Source of the DNA: Dromaius novaehollandiae
Lineage: Eukaryota > Chordata > Aves > Casuariiformes > Dromaiidae
Assembly (NCBI RefSeq): GCF_036370855.1
Contig: NC_088102.1
Span: 20,937,001-21,001,000 of the forward strand
Direction: 5' to 3'
Length of the DNA stretch: 64,000 nucleotides
This document shows, in pieces, positions 37,298-50,195 of the stretch. The translations under genes were made by a program, and so were the position numbers. The notes beneath the pieces are model-generated. The model had not been told where the DNA came from. It was given only the letters and a program-made list of their open reading frames with translations, and made no database searches. The stretch's first letter is position 1. Every line of letters begins with the position of its first letter.

Positions 37298-40016
37298 ATA
37301 CCTTTTGCACAACTGAACAGTAAAAATTATAAATGCAGGGAGCTATGGTTTATATTTAGAAATACATTTAATTAAAAGCAGCTGAGCTAGATAGAGTTTC
37401 TGTAACTTCTGTGGATTAAAAGCAGGTCTAAGTTATCAACATTTAGGAAAAAAACAAGTAAAATGAATAGATAAAAAAATGTGGACTAAGCTGCAAGAAT
37501 TCTTGGCATTTGTGGAAAGTGTGCATTTCTGGCTCCTCTTTTAATCTTGTGTATCTGTTTTTAAGTGGATGACACTTGGGACAATTTCGTTGAAAAATAG
37601 GTTCTTAAATTTAATAACTAAAGCTACCATAGGCTGCTGCTGAAGAACAGATATGTGGTTTTCTTGTTGGAGTAGCTGTTAAAGTTGAGGGGCTCATAGA
37701 CCTCAATGGCTTCTGGACCAAACCTGGGAGCTGCAAGGTTGTTTATCATTCAAGCTGGCTGTATAATGGGGCCTCGTTTTTTAACACCAGCAGCATTACT
37801 AAAACCCTGCAATTAACATAGCGAACTTCAATAGTGAGCTCAATTTATTAATTTAAAAGAAACAATGGTTCCATTGCTAAGAATTACATGTTTTGTTTTG
37901 TTTTTTAATATTTCAAACTCATGCAAAGCCAGAGCCCGGTCCTGCAAGACACAGAATACCTGCAGTTCTTCCTGATATTGTGAGGAGCTGAAATGTGCTT
38001 AGCACCAATGAGAGCTTAAGCCATTAAAGCATAAATACTCACATCTCCACTTTAAATTTAAATACAGATTACAAGAATTAACCAAAAGAATGCAGCAGGA
38101 ATGTGCGTAAATGAAGCTACAGCATCGAAAGGAAAAGTAGTTGAGATAGTTTGGAAGAGATTCTCTTGTGAAAGTACAAAATGTTGGAAGTAGAGAGTGG
38201 GGATTTGAGGAATGGCTGAAGGCATATGGAGGAGGATTTGGAACAGCCTGTATCCACAGCAGGGCTGCTAGAAGGGTTTGATTCCCATGGTATGTTTTTC
38301 ATGGCATGGTGTAGGGTAAGAGAACATGTAGTCATAGGTGTTATTTGTACTGGCTTTTTTTAATGTGATTTTTGAAACTCCAAATATTTTTTTCAGAGGC
38401 TCTGTTATTTTTATATATCTTCTTTTGCAAATGTATTCAATGCAGTCTGTCAGCTCAGTTTCTGTTTACTTATTAAAGGTCAGATTTTCAAACGCTGGTC
38501 TCTGGTTTTACACATGCAAACTGCAGGGGGAATAAGCATATGTGCAGTTTTGCACTGATAATTTCCAATGGATGCAGTTCAGATTATTTGGAAGTCCAAA
38601 TGCTTGCTTTGTGATTGCAGCCAGGTGTTTATAGTAGGTGTGAATCGTACCAGGTTAAGACTGGGCTGAAAATCAGGCCCTTGAACTGTGGAATTTAACT
38701 GTGTGCTTAGAAATTATACTGCAGTGCAGCATTTGCAATACAGTGATCTTAACTTCAGAGAATCTCTAATACTGTACTAAGGTAAGGGAAAAAATCTTAA
38801 ACTTTTAACAGCTATTACAAACGAGACTGTAAAGATTTCTTAATAAGATCCTGTGTGGGACCAGCTAACTTGGTACATTCTGTTGGCACTATGCATATTA
38901 CTTCTATTATGGTCTGCAGGGATTGGGGGAAAAAAAGTATTTGATAATTACAATGAGCATTTCAAAAAACAGTTACTAAATAACTTTTTTGTTTTTATTC
39001 TTTTGCATTTTCCACAAGATGCTGCATTTAGTGGTAAAGAATAACCTCCAGTGTATTTGTTCTTTACAAGTCCATTCTTTGGATGTAATTGGGGAATGAA
39101 AGCAGAAATCAAATGCAAAGAAGCTAATGAATAGAGTTTACAACAGATCCAGCCTTGTGGCAGGTTGGAGAGCAAGTCTGTAGGTATCGTAATTGTATTT
39201 TGTTTCAGATATGAAGCAGTCAAAGCTACCAAATTATTACTTTATGAGCACAGTTGCAGAAGGTGCCTAACCTTTATAAAGGGAATTTTAAATACTGTTT
39301 TCCCATTTGAAAATATTTAAGTAAATTTAGGAGACTTTAAAGTAGTTTTTAAGACCTTGCAAACACCATTCATTTTTAGAATGATAGGAAACTAGATTGA
39401 AAAAAAAAAATTTAAAATCCTTCAGTCTGTCACCTTGCTAATCCTGGATAATTCTGACAAGGTGTATATGCCATCCTTTTACAAGGATACTTCCTTTAAT
39501 TACTTTGAAATGCCCAAAATAGCTATCCTCTCTGTGGCTGATTTTGGGTGTACTTGAATGGAAATTTTAGGAGCTTGACCTGGCAAAGCACTGAATATTT
39601 ACGCTCCTGCACATTGCTGAAATCTCTTCATTCCGTTAAAGCAAATGAGTGTTTGGAGTCCTTTCAGCAGTTTTGTAGGATTGAGTCTAAATGTCAGAGA
39701 AATGCAGGTTCTGGCTCCATTTTCTTCCTTTTTCATTTGAGCCGCTATGCAAGGATTTAAACAAGACTTTGTTCAAACGATAGGAAACGTGAATTCTCAA
39801 GTATTATTTTCTAGTACTAAGCTAGTGGTAAATATGTCTGTTTTTGCTGTCTTGCCACCAACACTGTAAAAATGTATAATCAAAACAGCTTTAATTCTTG
39901 TAAAACTGAAATTGGTTTGTAAAACAATGTACAAATTGTGTTTCATAGACAGAAAAGCTTGTATTACTGAATGTAATATATGTGAAATGAATATATCAGT
40001 CTATTTTTGCCATGAA

Positions 40017-40022
40017 AATAAA
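40017..40022 (+). terminator. PTPN21: Candidate distal poly(A) signal for PTPN21
   Basis: Canonical AATAAA, with several TGTA motifs in the preceding 150 bases and a T-rich segment (aatttttattgttcc) about 20 bases downstream. This is the most convincing 3'-end context on the + strand after the stop codon. Confidence 0.5.
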
Positions 40023-40040
40023 TATTTGAAGCTATTATAA

Positions 40041-43000
40041 ATTTTTATTGTTCCATTACTAAAGTAAAATTCAGTTAATTTTTGTGCACAGTCCTGTGTT
40101 GGGACATGACCTTCATTGCACATTGATATTATCCCTTCTGAAGCCTTACGAGTACTGTCCTGCATCTCAGTATGAAGATAGAATTTCCACTGTCATAAAT
40201 ACTAATAGTTATCATCTTTGTGACAGGAAAACCTGTGACTGCTACACTATCATTACTGTTTATAATTTTTTTGCATTTTCCAAAGACATTTCTAGTATTG
40301 AACATTCAGTTTTCCTGTAACCTTTAAATGGAAGAAGGATAAAAAGGTTTCAGAAGTTGAAAAGCCCTTTTCAAGAGCATGCCAGAAATGAAATGGTTGA
40401 CTGTGTATTTGCTCACTATCACTGGAGCTGCTACCAATACTGAAGCTTTCCTTTATTTTATAATTGATACTTAGTCAAGAAGGGAGGCGATGCAGAGGGG
40501 TTGGCATGTAACACTAAGTGCAGCACAAGACCTCTTACCCATATGATGGATGCATTTTCACTGTCTGTGCAAAACTCCAAATGCACTGCACACTTAACTA
40601 TTAGAAACCACCTTCTTGTTATACTATTTAATTAAAATTTGTCTTCCAGGTGTGCTCAATTTGATGGCATTAATCAACTTAAGGTAAGATAATGGCATAC
40701 CAAATGTATGTACATACTTGTCTGATCCCTTCACAAATCTTGAGGAATGTTCTATGCATATGTGGGCAAAACTCTTATTTGGGTGGGAATCAATGTCAAA
40801 AGAGGAAAATCCTACCTCTCAGCGTCCCAGACACATGGTAAATGTAGGAAGCAGCTCCAGTCAGTCCTGTTACTTATATCGTTTGTATATCCTGTAAATC
40901 CAAGTTGCTCTGATTTGGTGGACTGTAGCTGTAATCTTCCAGCCACTGTAAAATCCCCAGAAGAGCCTTCTGGTGGCCAGTGCTAACTCACAGGCAAGCA
41001 GCCAGATTCTTGGATTTGGCACAGTATTTAGGCAAGAGCTGCAGGATGTGGTACAAGAGAAACTTCGGGGAGCTAATGTAAGAGGTTCCCAACCCCATCC
41101 CTTGACTAGGGGAGAATCAGGAGGGCTGAAATAGCTCTCATTCTTCTATTAGGGCTCCTTAGATCGGGAATGGCTCTTGGTAGATGAGGTTATGTGAATC
41201 TCAGCAACGCTGTGTACCTTTACATGCAGCAGTTACTCTATTTAATATCTGTTGGGGAACTTTTTACACCCATTTCTTTTCCTTGAGGTATCAATGACAG
41301 TATATAAACGTGTGTTCACTCTCCCCACACTGTTATGAGTGTCTGCTGGAAAGTTAGACTCTGCACCAAGACAGAAGCTGCCCCACGCCATGGAAACTTC
41401 TGTTGTTGGTTTACTGGCTGCAGACTGTGAACTATTTGTGGATGGTCACAATCGGGAGTGTGAGGGGAAGGTCACTTATACAGGTACCTAAAGGAGAGTG
41501 ATGGTGCAGGAGGGCTGGAGATGAGTGAAGGTTGGGTGAAAGTTGAATGTTGCATGAGCTCTGAACTAAGCAAGTCATTTCTTGCAGTAAATCCCACTGG
41601 CTCAGACCAGCTTTTGGGAAAGTTGAACCTCCTGCAGTCAGTGCTCACATTTGAGTAATAGCAGTTGTGTGGTTCCAGTGGAACGTAATGCTTAGGGAAA
41701 TGGTTACTCTGGTAGTTAAAGGCTAGTCCTGCTGTTACGACAATTGCTTTGAACTAATCCCATTAATTCAAAGAAAAAAACGAGTGAGGAGGAAATGGGT
41801 GAGCCTCAGACTATTTTATCGCAAGATTTTTTTTCCCCTGAGAACTGCACAGTGATGAAGATGAGGGAATACTGGAGTTCCTGGCATTCTTAGGGAGCCT
41901 TTCTGAAGCAAGGACTTCAAGAGAGGTGTGTGTCTTGGGCTCTCTGGGTGCAAAGGGGCACAACATAGGAGTGGGAGCTGTATGTGGTAGAGCTAAGAAA
42001 AATTCTGGCCCACTTCTGACTAACCGCCACATCTCTCAAAATGATCTGCATGACAGGCTTCAGGCAGACACCTAAATTTAAACCAAACATCTGTCATCCC
42101 AAACATACCAAACGAGTATTACTTACAGCCCCACTTATTCTATGGATTTAAGGTATCTGCTGTAATAAACAGAACAACCAGAAAAGACTTGGAGGGCTTG
42201 CTGGTGAGATTTCTTAATCTAAGCTACTTAGTTCAGATTAATTTTGTTATTAGCCATTTCTAAAATGACAATCATGAGCCTTATGTAAATTTAGGACATC
42301 AAATCCTTCCATGAACAGACCAAGTACTATCATACTCAGAGACGAATGAAGAATTTTCACGGGTGTTAAGTACCTGTAAAGAAAGCTGTTGTCAAGTCTG
42401 GTTAATACTGCTAATCAGTGATTTGAAGGAAATGCATACTTTGTGCATGCGTGTGTGCATCTGATGTCTTCTGTCTGCATACTATGCTGTTCATGACTGA
42501 TCGAAACTGAAAATGTCTTTCCATTGACAAAATCTTCACCAAAAAATTTCAGGAAGGTAGAGGATAGTTTATTTTTAGTGTGCTAAATGTGGAAGGTGTT
42601 ATTTTAGCTAGATTTGTCAGGGTGTATCTGGGTTTCCTGCTACCACTGCAGTATAGAGATAAATGCATTTGCTATAAGTGACTGCCACTGAGCCTCCAGA
42701 AGCAAGTGCTCAGCCTGTATTTCACAAATTTCAGATGTCTCCCAAAGACCAGGAGCTGCAGGTCTCTATCATTTTCAGTCCCATCAGAAACTGAAAGTTT
42801 GGTTCACTCCCTGAATTAGGAGATGCAGTTTAATATGAAACTATAAAATCTTACGCAATTGTACTGCTTCAATTTTCCTGTTTAAGGAAGAGCCATCCTT
42901 TCACTTATATGCTAGAAATAAGGCGTTATTTTACTTCTTGATTCTTTGTAGTCCCAAAAGCTCTCTTGTGGAGATAGGATAGCTGCAATAATCAGTATAT

Positions 43001-46000
43001 ATGATGAATGTTTTTGGGGGGTGACTTCTGGCTAGAAAAAGAGAAGTATAGGAGAGGGGTATGCTGGTTATGGAATTTCACTCTTTCGTATGAGAATGGT
43101 CCCTGCCACCTCCTGCAGATGCAGTGATTGAATCTGCTAGAGTGCACATGTTACAGCAGCAATGTACAGTTCAAATGAGAACATCAGTTTTCTCCTGCAT
43201 ATGGAGAGGGGAAACACTGTTTTGTTAGCATTCAGGATCAAAATGTAATTAGGAAAAAGGAAGATAGTACAACTGTTCACTGAAAATGGAAACAGATGGT
43301 ATATGAAGGATTTGTGTCTTCTCAAGTTGCTCTTAAGCTTCAAAGGACAGAGGGAGCTGTTCCACAGCCACCTCAATCAGAAGGGCTATAAAAATACACA
43401 CAACAGGTATTAGATGCAGTAACTTTGATGCATTGTGAAGAAACGATCTGCATAAGGTGTGAGGAGCATTGCTGAGTGTGTGCATTGCCAAATTATTTAT
43501 TTATTCCTGCAGTGCAATCACTCTCAGAGCCAATTTATCTTTAATAAAAGGATGCCATGGTGTTAGGAGGGCTGCCAAGGTGAATTTAGTGTTTTCAGTG
43601 CAATTATGCCCTCAAGCTGTAAATGCATGCTCCATTTCCATGCTGTAGAAAGCCTCAGTGGGGACCCTGGAAAGACCTACCTTTAAGCTGAAAGCATTTG
43701 CATAAAGCTGAAGGTGGGAGGGGAAGACCCACCATGTGAGTTTTTTTCAGGGGAAAGGAAAACTAAGATGAGAGCTCGAGGAGCTCTATTATCTCTCTCT
43801 TATAATCCACTGTTAACTGAGATGGTTGTGCCCGGCATTTGGAAAGCCTCATAGCCAGCTTCCAGACCTATGCTATTGGTATTATCCTCGGTCTTGCCTG
43901 TGTCAAACATCAGGAAAAAGCAGGGTGCCAAATGCCTCCAAGCTGAATTTCTGGTTGGAAAGACTACTCATCTGAGGTCCTGTGAGGAATTCTCAGGCTG
44001 ACAGGATGAGCTGATGGCCTTTGACACATTGCTTACTTTCTTATTTGGCATGGGAGTGTACTCATGAGAAAAACAGCTGGGAAGAGTTGCGGGTCACCTC
44101 ATACTTCTGTGATTCATCTCCTGGAACTGGCCCCTGGCTGCTGTGAGATGTAAGGTATGCTGCAGCCCTCGCGCAGATACTGTAAGGGGAGTCCTACAGG
44201 CTTGCTGAATTCCTGGGATAACTGCAGAGAGCTCTGCCCCTCGTGCTACAGATCACGCTGCCTGTCCTTTGTGAGAATGGGACAGCATAGCCCTGTGACC
44301 TGCCAGGGTAAGGTTGTGTTTGTCTGTCTCTCGAGCTTCAGATGCCTTCCCTGCTCCATTTATTTAGCCTTTACTTGCCCTTCTCAAGGTCTGATTTCAT
44401 TTCTCCAGCATGGTAGGCCTAGAAGGATTGCACAGGAGACCATATACCGAAACCTGCCATTCTGCAGGAGTAATCTCCACAGCACAGAAATGATTTATTC
44501 CTATGGGAGCTCTGTCTTCTGCACCTCTGGCATTTCTCCAGCCTGAAAAGTGGTGCTGGGTTTAAAGCCTACACATTTGCAAGCTAGGCTAATACTTAAA
44601 AAGATGAGCGCAACTGTAAGTCTTGCCTGTGTTGCTCCCCTGGGTGTCAGGCACACCTCCTGGCCCTTGCTGTCGGCTGAAATTACCATAGAGGGCTAAA
44701 GGGATCAGTCCCTCTGAGGCCTGAAGAGAGAGTCTGGCTGCCTTGTAAGCTTTCTGCAGAGAGCAGAAAGCCCTGTGCACAGAAGACACAGCAGTCTTAA
44801 TTTTGGTTCCCTTCCCTGGAGTTAACCTTGTTGCTGCTCATGGACTGCCTGACATCCTGAAGTCCTCCTAGGTTCTCTTGCAGCTACTCAGGCTGGGGAT
44901 GCGCTAGAGGTGCTCTATGGCTCAACTGGTAAATTGTCATGCAAGTAATAATGCCTGATTCTTCTCTTCCTCCCTGGAGATGCATTATCCCTGTTACATG
45001 TTGCATTTCCGCTGGCCCAAGACCCACTTACGGGCTTTGAAACTGGATCCCTTGGGTAGTTGTGACCTGTATTACTGCAATGGCTAGTGCAGCAGAGTAA
45101 TTAGCCATTCACCTGTTTTCATGTTATTATTTCTTTGCTACCTGGAATAGAAACTGATGATGACTGTTTCTGCATGGAGCAGATTTCACTATTAGTAATA
45201 TGAAAGAAAACAGAAAGATTAGACTGCTTTGAGTGCTCGGTTTTGGTTGTTTTAAAGGGAGAGAAATTGTTTTTGTTTAAATCACAGTTGCTGTCTCTTT
45301 TCTGTCCATACCAGATGTCAGCTTCTGAGAACAGGCCCAGTTGTGGCAATGTCTGGAAAGCACGCAGAGAAAAAGGTTTGATGGTCCTAGAGACACGCAA
45401 CTGCAGTGCACTAGGCTCCTGCCTCTGATGGTCAGGAGCTAAAGTGTGATGCTGGAGTTTTCCATAGCCAGATGCTCCCTGAAGCAAACCCCAAGTTACA
45501 ATTCTGTGGTAATGCTTTTCCCTTTTTCATTAAGGTTTAGGTCTCAAATGCTTCTATTGCAGTGGACAAATGCTACAATACAAAGGTGAAAAAATTGAGA
45601 AAGATCTAAAATGTCTCTGAAGGCCAATGTTAACAAGTGGTATCCTGTACCTGTGTTCTACTTGCTACTGAATAGTTCCCACCACTTTTTTAAAGGTGGA
45701 ATAAATAACAATTCTCCTTTCCATTTCCTTCCCTCCCACCTTCCCTTTAAAATTCATCTTCTATTACTACTTCTCCCTCCCAGGCTGTGGCTGGGGGAAT
45801 GCTACCTTTCACCGGTGCTCAGGTGCAGAGAAACAGGAGCAGGGCATTAAAGGATTGTGCTGGTCCTATTGAGATGTCCTGCTGGTTAGGAGCTCTGCTC
45901 TCACTGCATTGAAATGGCCTTCATTAGATGCTACAGCTGAAATCACTGGACCTAATTTTTATTTATGCTAAGGCCCCAGTACTCTTGTACATACTCCTAA

Positions 46001-49000
46001 CACAGACCTTTGCCGGGGGGGGGGGGGGGCTTTTCCACCCCCACTGTCTGGTGGAGCCATTTGTATCTGAATTATGCAATGCTATCAACTGAGCTGCATC
46101 ATTCTACAGCTACTGTTGCATAGCTATAAATGATGTAAAAATGTATAGAAATGTGGAGAAACAGGACCTGGACTCATTCTACACCTAAGCCTAGATTAAA
46201 AATATGTAGGTGTCTTAGAGATGGGGTTGATCAGAAGGAATAACCACAAGCAAATTAAAACTTACAGATGAAATGATAGGTTTGCATTTTTTTTTCTGAC
46301 CAGCACTAAGACATCTAAGTACCTTTCTCTTTCATCACATTAATCTTGCTTCAAATGACCACAAGCCCCACTATTGGTACTTTGCTTTGTAATTAAACAG
46401 AGTCCTACCTTCAAAAACAAGGGCACTGATGACAGAACAGTAGGTTTTAAAGATAAGACTCAGTTTCGTTACAGAGCAAAGTAACAATGGTGAGCTTTCG
46501 GTCATCTGAAGTAAAGGTTAATGTTGTTAGGCCTGTGTTCATTCCCCACATAACTCTGAACAGAAATAAGGCTTTACACTGCAGACCACAGCCATCAACT
46601 GCTACTAACAGTTTTATTATGTCCAAAGCATTCAGATTTGTAATGGTATTGTGATTACTTTGTTCTGCCAGGGCTCCTGCTAAGACCTGAATGAACCAGG
46701 TGAGAGGGGAAAAAACCCAGCTGGGACTCAAGGTGATGAGACAATGTGGAGGGGGAGGGAGAAAAAAAAAAAGCAGAGAGAGAAAACAGAGCTTGCATTG
46801 TTGATACACGTATCAGTGATGTGGGTCTGGATTGCATGTCAGCTGCTTAAACAACTTCTGTTTGAAGCACCACCTAAAGTAAATGTGAATAAAAGGGAGA
46901 AAGTTTTAAGCCTGGATAGCCTGAATTTACTTTGGTTCTGGAGGCTAGATAAATGTTATCTATATGTAATCAATTAGCTTATCTAGAATGTTTTTCCCCA
47001 CTATCTGGTGGGAGTGGCTGGACAATGAGAAACCAGTTTCTTTAACTGGTCTGACTGCTCTGGCTGCTAAGATGCCAGAGTTAGTAATCTTGTGGTTCTT
47101 TAGTGGATGTGTCACTCTGGACCTATGAAATTTTCACAGTGATATTTTAGGTATAATAGTTTATATGCTTTACTTGCAAAAGGTCTGTTTTAATGAATTT
47201 ATTTACTCTTAAGTTTCACCTACCCAGAAAAAATGTCATTGACTTATAGACAGCTCATCCACAGGAAACGCAGTCAAAGAACTGTTACATATTTTATTTT
47301 TGTTACTCATACTACAGGAAATGACTGTCATTAATTGCACTTTTTTCTGCAGTGATGTCACTGTCACTTTCACTGCTGAAATTGCTTTTAATGCAAAATT
47401 CCTGTTAATCTTTAATCAGACTCACGCTGACCACAAGCCAAAGTTTATTGAGTGTCCCTTTTTAAGACATGCAAGTTATACAGAGAATGATTAGAAAAAA
47501 AAAATAAAGTTCCATTATTGACCAAGGTTGGTATGTCTACATAACAGGCTTGGGGATCTCTGAAAGGAGGGTCCCAGGCAAGAGGTGAAATCCTGGTTGA
47601 AGAGGAGAGAGGCTTTATATTTGAACATGTCTAACTAACCACTTTCTTTAGTTCTGTAGCTGTATCCACCAGACCTGACCAGTCAGCCTGGCTTGAAGTC
47701 TTTTGTGCAGATGCAGGCAGTAGTTCCCTTGGTGCACCCTGTCCTCCAATTCTCTGGGGCAAGGAATGCAGAGGCTATTTCCCAGCCCCTGGGAAAAGGG
47801 ATTTGATCACAACAAACCTGTAACTTGGGACAAACTATCCCTGCACTGTACTGCATCAGCTGTGTGGGTGTCTGTCTTTTCAACAAGACGGGCTTTGATG
47901 GAGGGATACAAAATCCTCACATCCTCTTCCCTGCTTTTCACTGAGCCAGAGAGCTCTAGCTGAAGGCCAGACTTAAAAGAAAGCCAGCTGCATGCTGTGA
48001 TGAATGGCTAGTGCCTGCCTGCACAGTCACATACACATGGCTAAAATAAGCCCTACTCTGCTGGCATAGTCAGCAAGTGTAATTTACTGTTATGGCCAAG
48101 ACAGCCAGGAAAGTGCCTTTTGTTTCTCTGGGAATTATGTACTGTACTGCAATGCTCATGACTGTGCCAGAAATGTGGCTTTTACTTGATAGTGTTTTTT
48201 TTTTTATTTTTAAGGTTTTTTTTCCTTAAATTTTTTGGGATGATAATTTCCAAAAAGTTTAAGAAAAATAAGTGCAGCTGTGGTCTATGTCAATTGGAGC
48301 TACTTGTAGCTCACTGTAACTGGTCATTTAGCTCACAAAAGTAACAATCTCTGCATACAGGCATGACCTACGGGGAGGCAGGTGGGTTAGCTGCATGTGC
48401 AGGCAGGTGAACTGTAGCCACGTGGGTTTGTCCTCAGAGGAGATTTTGGGACAGGCTTGTTCCTCAGTAACACAAAATGCCAGGCAATAATTGCACTCCG
48501 ATTAGACAAAGAACTTTTTGGTTATGCAATGCATGCACTTACTTCAATTTAAACTTTAAAGCAGACCACCTTTTCTCCATTCATTGTACAAGATGCCTGC
48601 TGTGTCTGTTACACTGGGTAGTCCTAGTCCTCAGTACCCAACTCATTCTTTTTTTTTCCTCCAAAAGAAAAGCTCAGTACAGAACATGAAGCCAAAGCTG
48701 TCATTGGTGCAAGAAATTGAACTGTATATTTTAGTGTTGTGCAGTTTGAAAACTGTTGCAATTTTCACTTTCCAGAAATATCAGCCGAATCATGGACAAC
48801 CAGGATTAAACAGCACAAAAGCAAGCCCAGTAGTGGCTAGAGATAAATAAATACCCTTTTCAGGCACGAAAGCTGACCGGAGGTTAAGCAAAGACTTGAG
48901 AGCAGCTGATGCTGGAAAATGGCTCTTTATATCTTTTCGTACAAGGAATTCCTTTTTGGTACGAGGAATAAGAGGGCTGAGTTTCAGGGTTGAGGCATGA

Positions 49001-49344
49001 AGAAGGAATGATCATTTACCAGCATCAGAAAGAAGTTCTTATGTTTGGAAAGCTGCCTGTCCACAATCATTCCTTATTTCACTCTAGGTAATGTTAGGGA
49101 ACAGTATGTTCCTCATATTCTACAAGTATTATAAAAGAATAAAAGATTGTAAGAAAGAACTTCATGCCCCATTGCGATTTCACATTAAACAATGGACTGA
49201 GTTCCAAATGACACAAAATTCCACCTTCTTCCAGCCTGGACAAACAGTTCTGTCTCTGTTCTGCAGCTATGCAGTGTACCGTGTTTTGATGTGGATAAGC
49301 TGAATGCGTCTTGCAAAATACAGAAATCTTGGATCCTGATTGCA
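40041..49344. other. Intergenic region between convergent PTPN21 and SPATA7
   Basis: About 9.3 kb without a supportable gene. Open frames of 60-130 codons occur on both strands but show no recognisable protein, splice pattern or conserved motif. It contains a G15 run at 46015-46029 and short poly(A) tracts. The part from about 43.5 to 45 kb is somewhat richer in GC than its surroundings. No CR1 copy was recognised. Confidence 0.6.
46015..46029 (+). repeat. G15 homopolymer
   Basis: Fifteen consecutive G in the intergenic region. Confidence 0.9.
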
Positions 49345-49709
49345 GGAACTGTATCATTAATTACTTTATTTGTTATAAATAAAAACAATAAATATTTCAT
49401 AATTTACTATTATAGCTAAAGCTTCCTAAAAATATAAATTAATTTTTATATTCTCAAAAGTTAATTCTGGGTTATACAATTATAGACAAAATATACAAAA
49501 ACTTTTTGATGATTGACTTTACCCTTTACAGTCTACATTAGTACAGAGATCAATTCATGCCTGATTAATAATACCCTGCTAGAGAGACTGTAGCAGTCTT
49601 TAAACAGAAACACTGAAGATGAAACAAATAATTTACTACTATTTATTTAGTGCATGGCAGTTCTCCACAGAACTATCTCCATCCCTATTTAACAGCTAAA
49701 TTTTGGCTA
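49345..49709 (-). other. SPATA7: Probable SPATA7 3' UTR
   Basis: AT-rich sequence after the SPATA7 stop on the - strand, ending near an AATAAA read at 49370-49365. A closer AATAAA at 49647-49642, only about 65 bases past the stop, is a less likely alternative end. No open frame is present. Confidence 0.55.
49365..49370 (-). terminator. SPATA7: Candidate poly(A) signal for SPATA7
   Basis: AATAAA on the - strand about 340 bases past the SPATA7 stop, followed within 40 bases by a CA-containing cleavage context and then a T-rich stretch. Confidence 0.5.
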
Positions 49710-50195
49710 CTACTCTGGATAGCCAGGTGATAGCTGAAGGGCCTCTGCAAAGCCTTCTTCAAGGTCATCAAGGTCCTTGTTGGTTTCCAAATCACTGTCA
49801 CAAGTAATAGAGTTTAAAGTTGCATCAAATGTGGGTGAAGTTTCTGGGCCTTCTTCAGATTTCGCAGAAGAGTGAGAGTCTGTCCCAGCATTCATCCTTT
49901 CAGCAACATCTACTGAAAAGTCATCCTTGTTCTGTCTCTCCTTTGAATTTTCAAAACACACCGGTGATTTGCATTTGTTTGGTTCCATCAATAATAAATC
50001 CATAGCCTTAAAGAATTCTTCACTTTTTGTAGCTTTTCTTTGTCTTCGACTTTTACTGGTAAACTTGAGCCGTTCCATTGTATCAAATGTCTCTAGATCT
50101 AACGCTTCCCAGTTTGCATGGATTTGCTCAGCACTTCTGCCTGGGCTGCAACCAAGGTCCACTTTAAGGACACCCAATAGATGGCGCATTTTGTT
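49710..50195 (-). CDS. SPATA7: SPATA7 last coding exon and stop
   Basis: 486 bp, - strand acceptor cacatcctag, then NKMRHLLGVLKVDLGCSPGR and an acidic, Ser/Glu/Asp-rich tail that ends EALQLSPGYPE before the stop at 49710-49712. The first 17 residues match human closely. The rest is divergent and about 30 residues shorter than the human tail as I remember it. Confidence 0.92.
   Translation of the reverse strand, partial: NKMRHLLGVLKVDLGCSPGRSAEQIHANWEALDLETFDTMERLKFTSKSRRQRKATKSEEFFKAMDLLLMEPNKCKSPVCFENSKERQNKDDFSVDVAERMNAGTDSHSSAKSEEGPETSPTFDATLNSITCDSDLETNKDLDDLEEGFAEALQLSPGYPE

Larger units (their letters stand above)
33495..40040 (+). other. PTPN21: Probable PTPN21 3' UTR (distal end uncertain)
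   Basis: AT-rich sequence without open frames after the PTPN21 stop. The block at about 39840-40040 looks like the end of an mRNA: UGUA motifs, then AATAAA at 40017-40022, then a T-rich stretch. Earlier AATAAA hexamers at 35543, 36380 and 36778 could give shorter UTRs of about 2.1 to 3.3 kb. The stretch also holds a CT microsatellite. No other gene is visible in it. The boundary is inferred from sequence only. Confidence 0.5.

Noticed and set aside
44157..44546. 129-codon open frame on the + strand in the intergenic region
   Set aside because: Composition and protein sequence look random (Cys/Ser/Arg-rich), with no recognisable domain and no promoter or poly(A) context.
45119..45487. 122-codon open frame on the - strand
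   Set aside because: No recognisable protein and no splice or regulatory context; likely chance.
46447..46809. 120-codon open frame on the - strand
   Set aside because: Low-complexity start from a purine-rich tract; no recognisable family.
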